Assembly: GCA_040218145.1 (NCBI GenBank)
Contig: JAVJQK010000082.1
Span: 1-64,000 of the forward strand
Length of the DNA: 64,000 nucleotides
Direction of reading: 5' to 3'
Origin: Sandaracinaceae bacterium
GTDB lineage: Bacteria; Myxococcota_A; Polyangia; Polyangiales; Sandaracinaceae
The position numbers and the translations under genes were made by a program. The notes beneath the pieces were generated by a model. It was not told where the DNA came from. It saw only the letters and a list, made by a program, of their open reading frames with translations, and ran no database searches. Below are positions 62,128 to 64,000 of the stretch, piece after piece; the stretch's first letter is position 1; every line of letters begins with the position of its first letter.

Positions 62128-64000
62128 GTGGCCGACGTGCAATCACGGGTCGCGCCGAAGGCGGTCTTGCTCGCTGGGAGCGGGGAGCGACTGACGGACG
62201 CGCTGGTCGAGGCGCTCGAGAGGCGTCGCGTGGGCGTGGACCGCGCGGGGCGCGACGAGCTCGTCGGACAGGCCTATGTGCTCGCGCCCGATCTGGTCGT
62301 GCTCCTGGGGGACGCCGCCGCCGATGGGGGGCGAGAGGCCGCGGCCGCCCTGGCCGGCAAGCGCGCGACGGCGTCCATCCCGGTCGCCGTCGTGCGGGAG
62401 GCGGGCGCGCTCGAGGACCGGCTCGACACCTTCCGCCACGGGGTGGTCGCCATCGTTCCGCGCAGCGCGAGCGCGGACGAGATGGCGGAGCGGATCGCCA
62501 GCATCGCGCGCGAGGTGCCGGACCGCTCGGGCGAGGTGACCCGCGGCGGGACCGAGGCGAGCGTCGACGAGCTGGTGGCGCTCTTCGCCGAGCAGCTTCG
62601 CACCGGCATCCTCAGCGTCGCGGCGGGGGGCGACGACGTCAGCGCCCAGGTCGTGCTGCGCGCGGACAAGCCCGTCGAGGAGATGGTCGGCGAGCTCGTC
62701 GATCGCCTGCGTCCGCTCATGAAGCGCGCCCAGGGGCCGCTCCGCTACGAGTTCTTCGAGAGCGCCGCGCCCCACCTCGCCGCGCTCGACCTCGACCTCG
62801 AGCCCGAGGAGGGCATCGAAGCGCTCTCGGGCGTCCGCATCGTGCTCGTCGAGCAGCGCGCGCACCGCGCCGACAGCCTCGCGCAGGATCTCCGCGCGGC
62901 GGGCGCCCAGGTGGTGGTCGCGGATGGCGCCGGGGTGGGGCTCGAGCGGGCGAAGCGCCTCGAACCGCAGGTCGTGGTCATCGACGGGGCGGGCGACGAC
63001 GGCTGGGCGCTGGGCGCGCTCCGCAAGCTCCGCCGCGACGTCCACCTGCGTTGGGCGTCGCTGCTCGTCGTGCGCGAGGAGCAGCTCTGGCGGCGCGCCG
63101 ACGGGCGCCCGGACCTCGCCGCGCTCGCGGGGGCCCTCGGCCCGCTCGTGCAGGGCGAAGCGGAGATCGCGGCCCGCGCCGCGCGCGAGGAGACCTTCGG
63201 CGTCCGCATGGAGCTGGTCGGGCCCGTGCGGCTCCTGCGCGCGCTGGCGGGGACGGGCGGCGGGCTGCGGCTCACCGTGTCGCACCCGAGCGTGCAGGTG
63301 CAGCTCGACCTCGCCGACGGCCTCGTGGCCGGGGCGCTCGCGAAGGATCCGGGCAGCGCCAACCCGCGCGCCCAGGGCCCCGCCGCCCTCGCGACGTTCT
63401 GCGCGCTGAGCTCCGGGCGCGTCACCGTCGAGCGCAAGGAGGCGCCCGCGTCCACCAACATCATGGCGCCCGTGGGCGACGCGCTCGCGCAGGCCGACGC
63501 GGAAGAGGCGCTGATCCGACCGTCGCTGCCGCCGAGCTTCCCGCCCGGGCCGGCGGTGCAGATCCCGAAGGCGCCGGCCGTGCCCCGCACGGACTCGGGC
63601 GACGAGCGCGTGGCGGAGAAGCTCGAGACGCTCCTCGCACGATTGCAGAAGATCTTGCCCGAGGCCGAGGCGATGGTCTCGCGCGCGCCGCCGCCCGCCG
63701 CCTCCGCCCCGCCCAGGCCGTCCTCGCCCCGCGCGCAGGCTCGGGTCCCGGCGCCGCCGAGCGCGGCGTCTCCGCCCAGCGAGCCGCGGCGATCGGGCCA
63801 GGCGCTCCCCGCGGCCGCTTCGAATCCGCCGAGCGCTTCGATGCCACCCGGCGCGGAGCTCCCGAGCGCGCCTCTGGGCGCTGCGCCTTCGGGTGCGGCG
63901 CCTTCGGGCACGGCGACTTCGGGCGCTGGGTCTTCGGGTGCTGCGCCTTCGGGTGCTGGGTCTTCGGGTGCTGGGACTTCGGGGGCTGGGACTTCGGGCG
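62128..64000 (+). CDS. Receiver-like/DUF4388-like regulatory protein, right end cut by the window
   Basis: The frame is open to the window edge (624 codons so far) and no stop is visible. Residues about 10-125 look like a receiver-type alpha/beta domain lacking a clear phospho-acceptor. Residues about 230-350 form a second receiver-like domain with VVVIDGAG where the acceptor Asp is expected. Residues about 360-440 resemble a DUF4388/PATAN effector (VRLLRALAGTGGGLRLTVSHPSVQVQLDLADGLVAGAL). A Pro/Ala/Ser region and 15-bp repeats follow. The start may be GTG 62128, or GTG 62137, which has better spacing to GGGAG. Role: probable signalling adaptor. Confidence 0.8.
   Translation, partial: MADVQSRVAPKAVLLAGSGERLTDALVEALERRRVGVDRAGRDELVGQAYVLAPDLVVLLGDAAADGGREAAAALAGKRATASIPVAVVREAGALEDRLDTFRHGVVAIVPRSASADEMAERIASIAREVPDRSGEVTRGGTEASVDELVALFAEQLRTGILSVAAGGDDVSAQVVLRADKPVEEMVGELVDRLRPLMKRAQGPLRYEFFESAAPHLAALDLDLEPEEGIEALSGVRIVLVEQRAHRADSLAQDLRAAGAQVVVADGAGVGLERAKRLEPQVVVIDGAGDDGWALGALRKLRRDVHLRWASLLVVREEQLWRRADGRPDLAALAGALGPLVQGEAEIAARAAREETFGVRMELVGPVRLLRALAGTGGGLRLTVSHPSVQVQLDLADGLVAGALAKDPGSANPRAQGPAALATFCALSSGRVTVERKEAPASTNIMAPVGDALAQADAEEALIRPSLPPSFPPGPAVQIPKAPAVPRTDSGDERVAEKLETLLARLQKILPEAEAMVSRAPPPAASAPPRPSSPRAQARVPAPPSAASPPSEPRRSGQALPAAASNPPSASMPPGAELPSAPLGAAPSGAAPSGTATSGAGSSGAAPSGAGSSGAGTSGAGTSG
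63886..64000 (+). repeat. 15-bp tandem coding repeat (TTCGGG core)
   Basis: Seven full copies and a partial one encode x-Ser-Gly-Ala/Thr-x pentapeptides (PSGAA, TSGAG, SSGAG). They run off the window, so the array length is unknown. Confidence 0.85.

Overview
This 64 kb window is very GC-rich and densely coded. It looks like the chromosome of a myxobacterium (Myxococcota), most plausibly a Polyangiales/Sandaracinus-like lineage. That placement is inferred from protein families, not from a marker gene. The clues are MYXO-CTERM-type C-termini (protease at 31227, repeat protein at 58755), many Asp/Ala-rich lipoproteins with Cys-rich or MopE-like modules, FG-GAP/VCBS proteins, a bactofilin, an AgmX/PglI-type domain, and a serine/threonine kinase operonic with a sigma54-type regulator. 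No rRNA, tRNA, CRISPR array, transposase or phage gene was seen.

Layout. 139-6984 (minus): a tightly overlapped operon holding an integral membrane protein, a stand-alone carrier protein, a methyltransferase fused to a second domain, an acyl-CoA-dehydrogenase-like enzyme, an amino-acid adenylating ligase and an unassigned protein. This is a small natural-product-type pathway, possibly pyrrole-forming from prolyl-carrier protein. 7129-14000: housekeeping-like and unknown genes (aldehyde dehydrogenase, PilZ protein, FG-GAP lipoprotein, hemerythrin-like protein, small membrane proteins). 14023-22023: surface and secreted proteins (a 995-residue Cys-rich lipoprotein, two hydrolases, three paralogous small lipoproteins, and a Cys-rich protein that has lost its export signal). 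22178-27215 (minus): F-type ATP synthase genes atpF'-F-H-A-G, with a good sigma70-type promoter at 27422-27450 and a terminator after atpG. AtpF, AtpA and AtpG carry unusual extensions or insertions, and atpD/atpC are not here.

27744-35939: an outer-membrane barrel protein, a polytopic protein with a long Ser-Asp/Ala-Asp repeat, a bactofilin, a secreted trypsin-like protease, and an ATPase/PD-(D/E)XK-like gene preceded by five 15-bp repeats built on TGGAAGTTCCA. 35952-43248: homoserine dehydrogenase, L11 methyltransferase PrmA, 16S rRNA methyltransferase RsmE, a PAS/GAF histidine kinase and a CDF transporter. 43291-54953: a signalling island with a GspE-N/HEAT protein, a three-gene operon (Ser/Thr kinase, STAND/TPR/sigma54 activator, small lipoprotein with five EEPNPQPM repeats), and a divergent membrane-anchored sigma54-type regulator whose ATPase motifs are destroyed. 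55288-64000: FkbM methyltransferase, a small lipoprotein, an ABC-F ATPase, a large MYXO-CTERM repeat protein, and a receiver/DUF4388-like protein running off the right edge.

Two global patterns stand out. Same-strand neighbours very often overlap by GTGA/ATGA, and convergent genes abut within 0-32 bp. Many transcription-unit starts have a TANNNT hexamer only 5-14 nt upstream of the start codon, suggesting leaderless or near-leaderless mRNAs. The strongest candidates for something undescribed are the kinase/activator/EEPNPQPM operon with its divergent dead activator, the carrier-protein operon at the left edge, and the iterated-palindrome ATPase locus.
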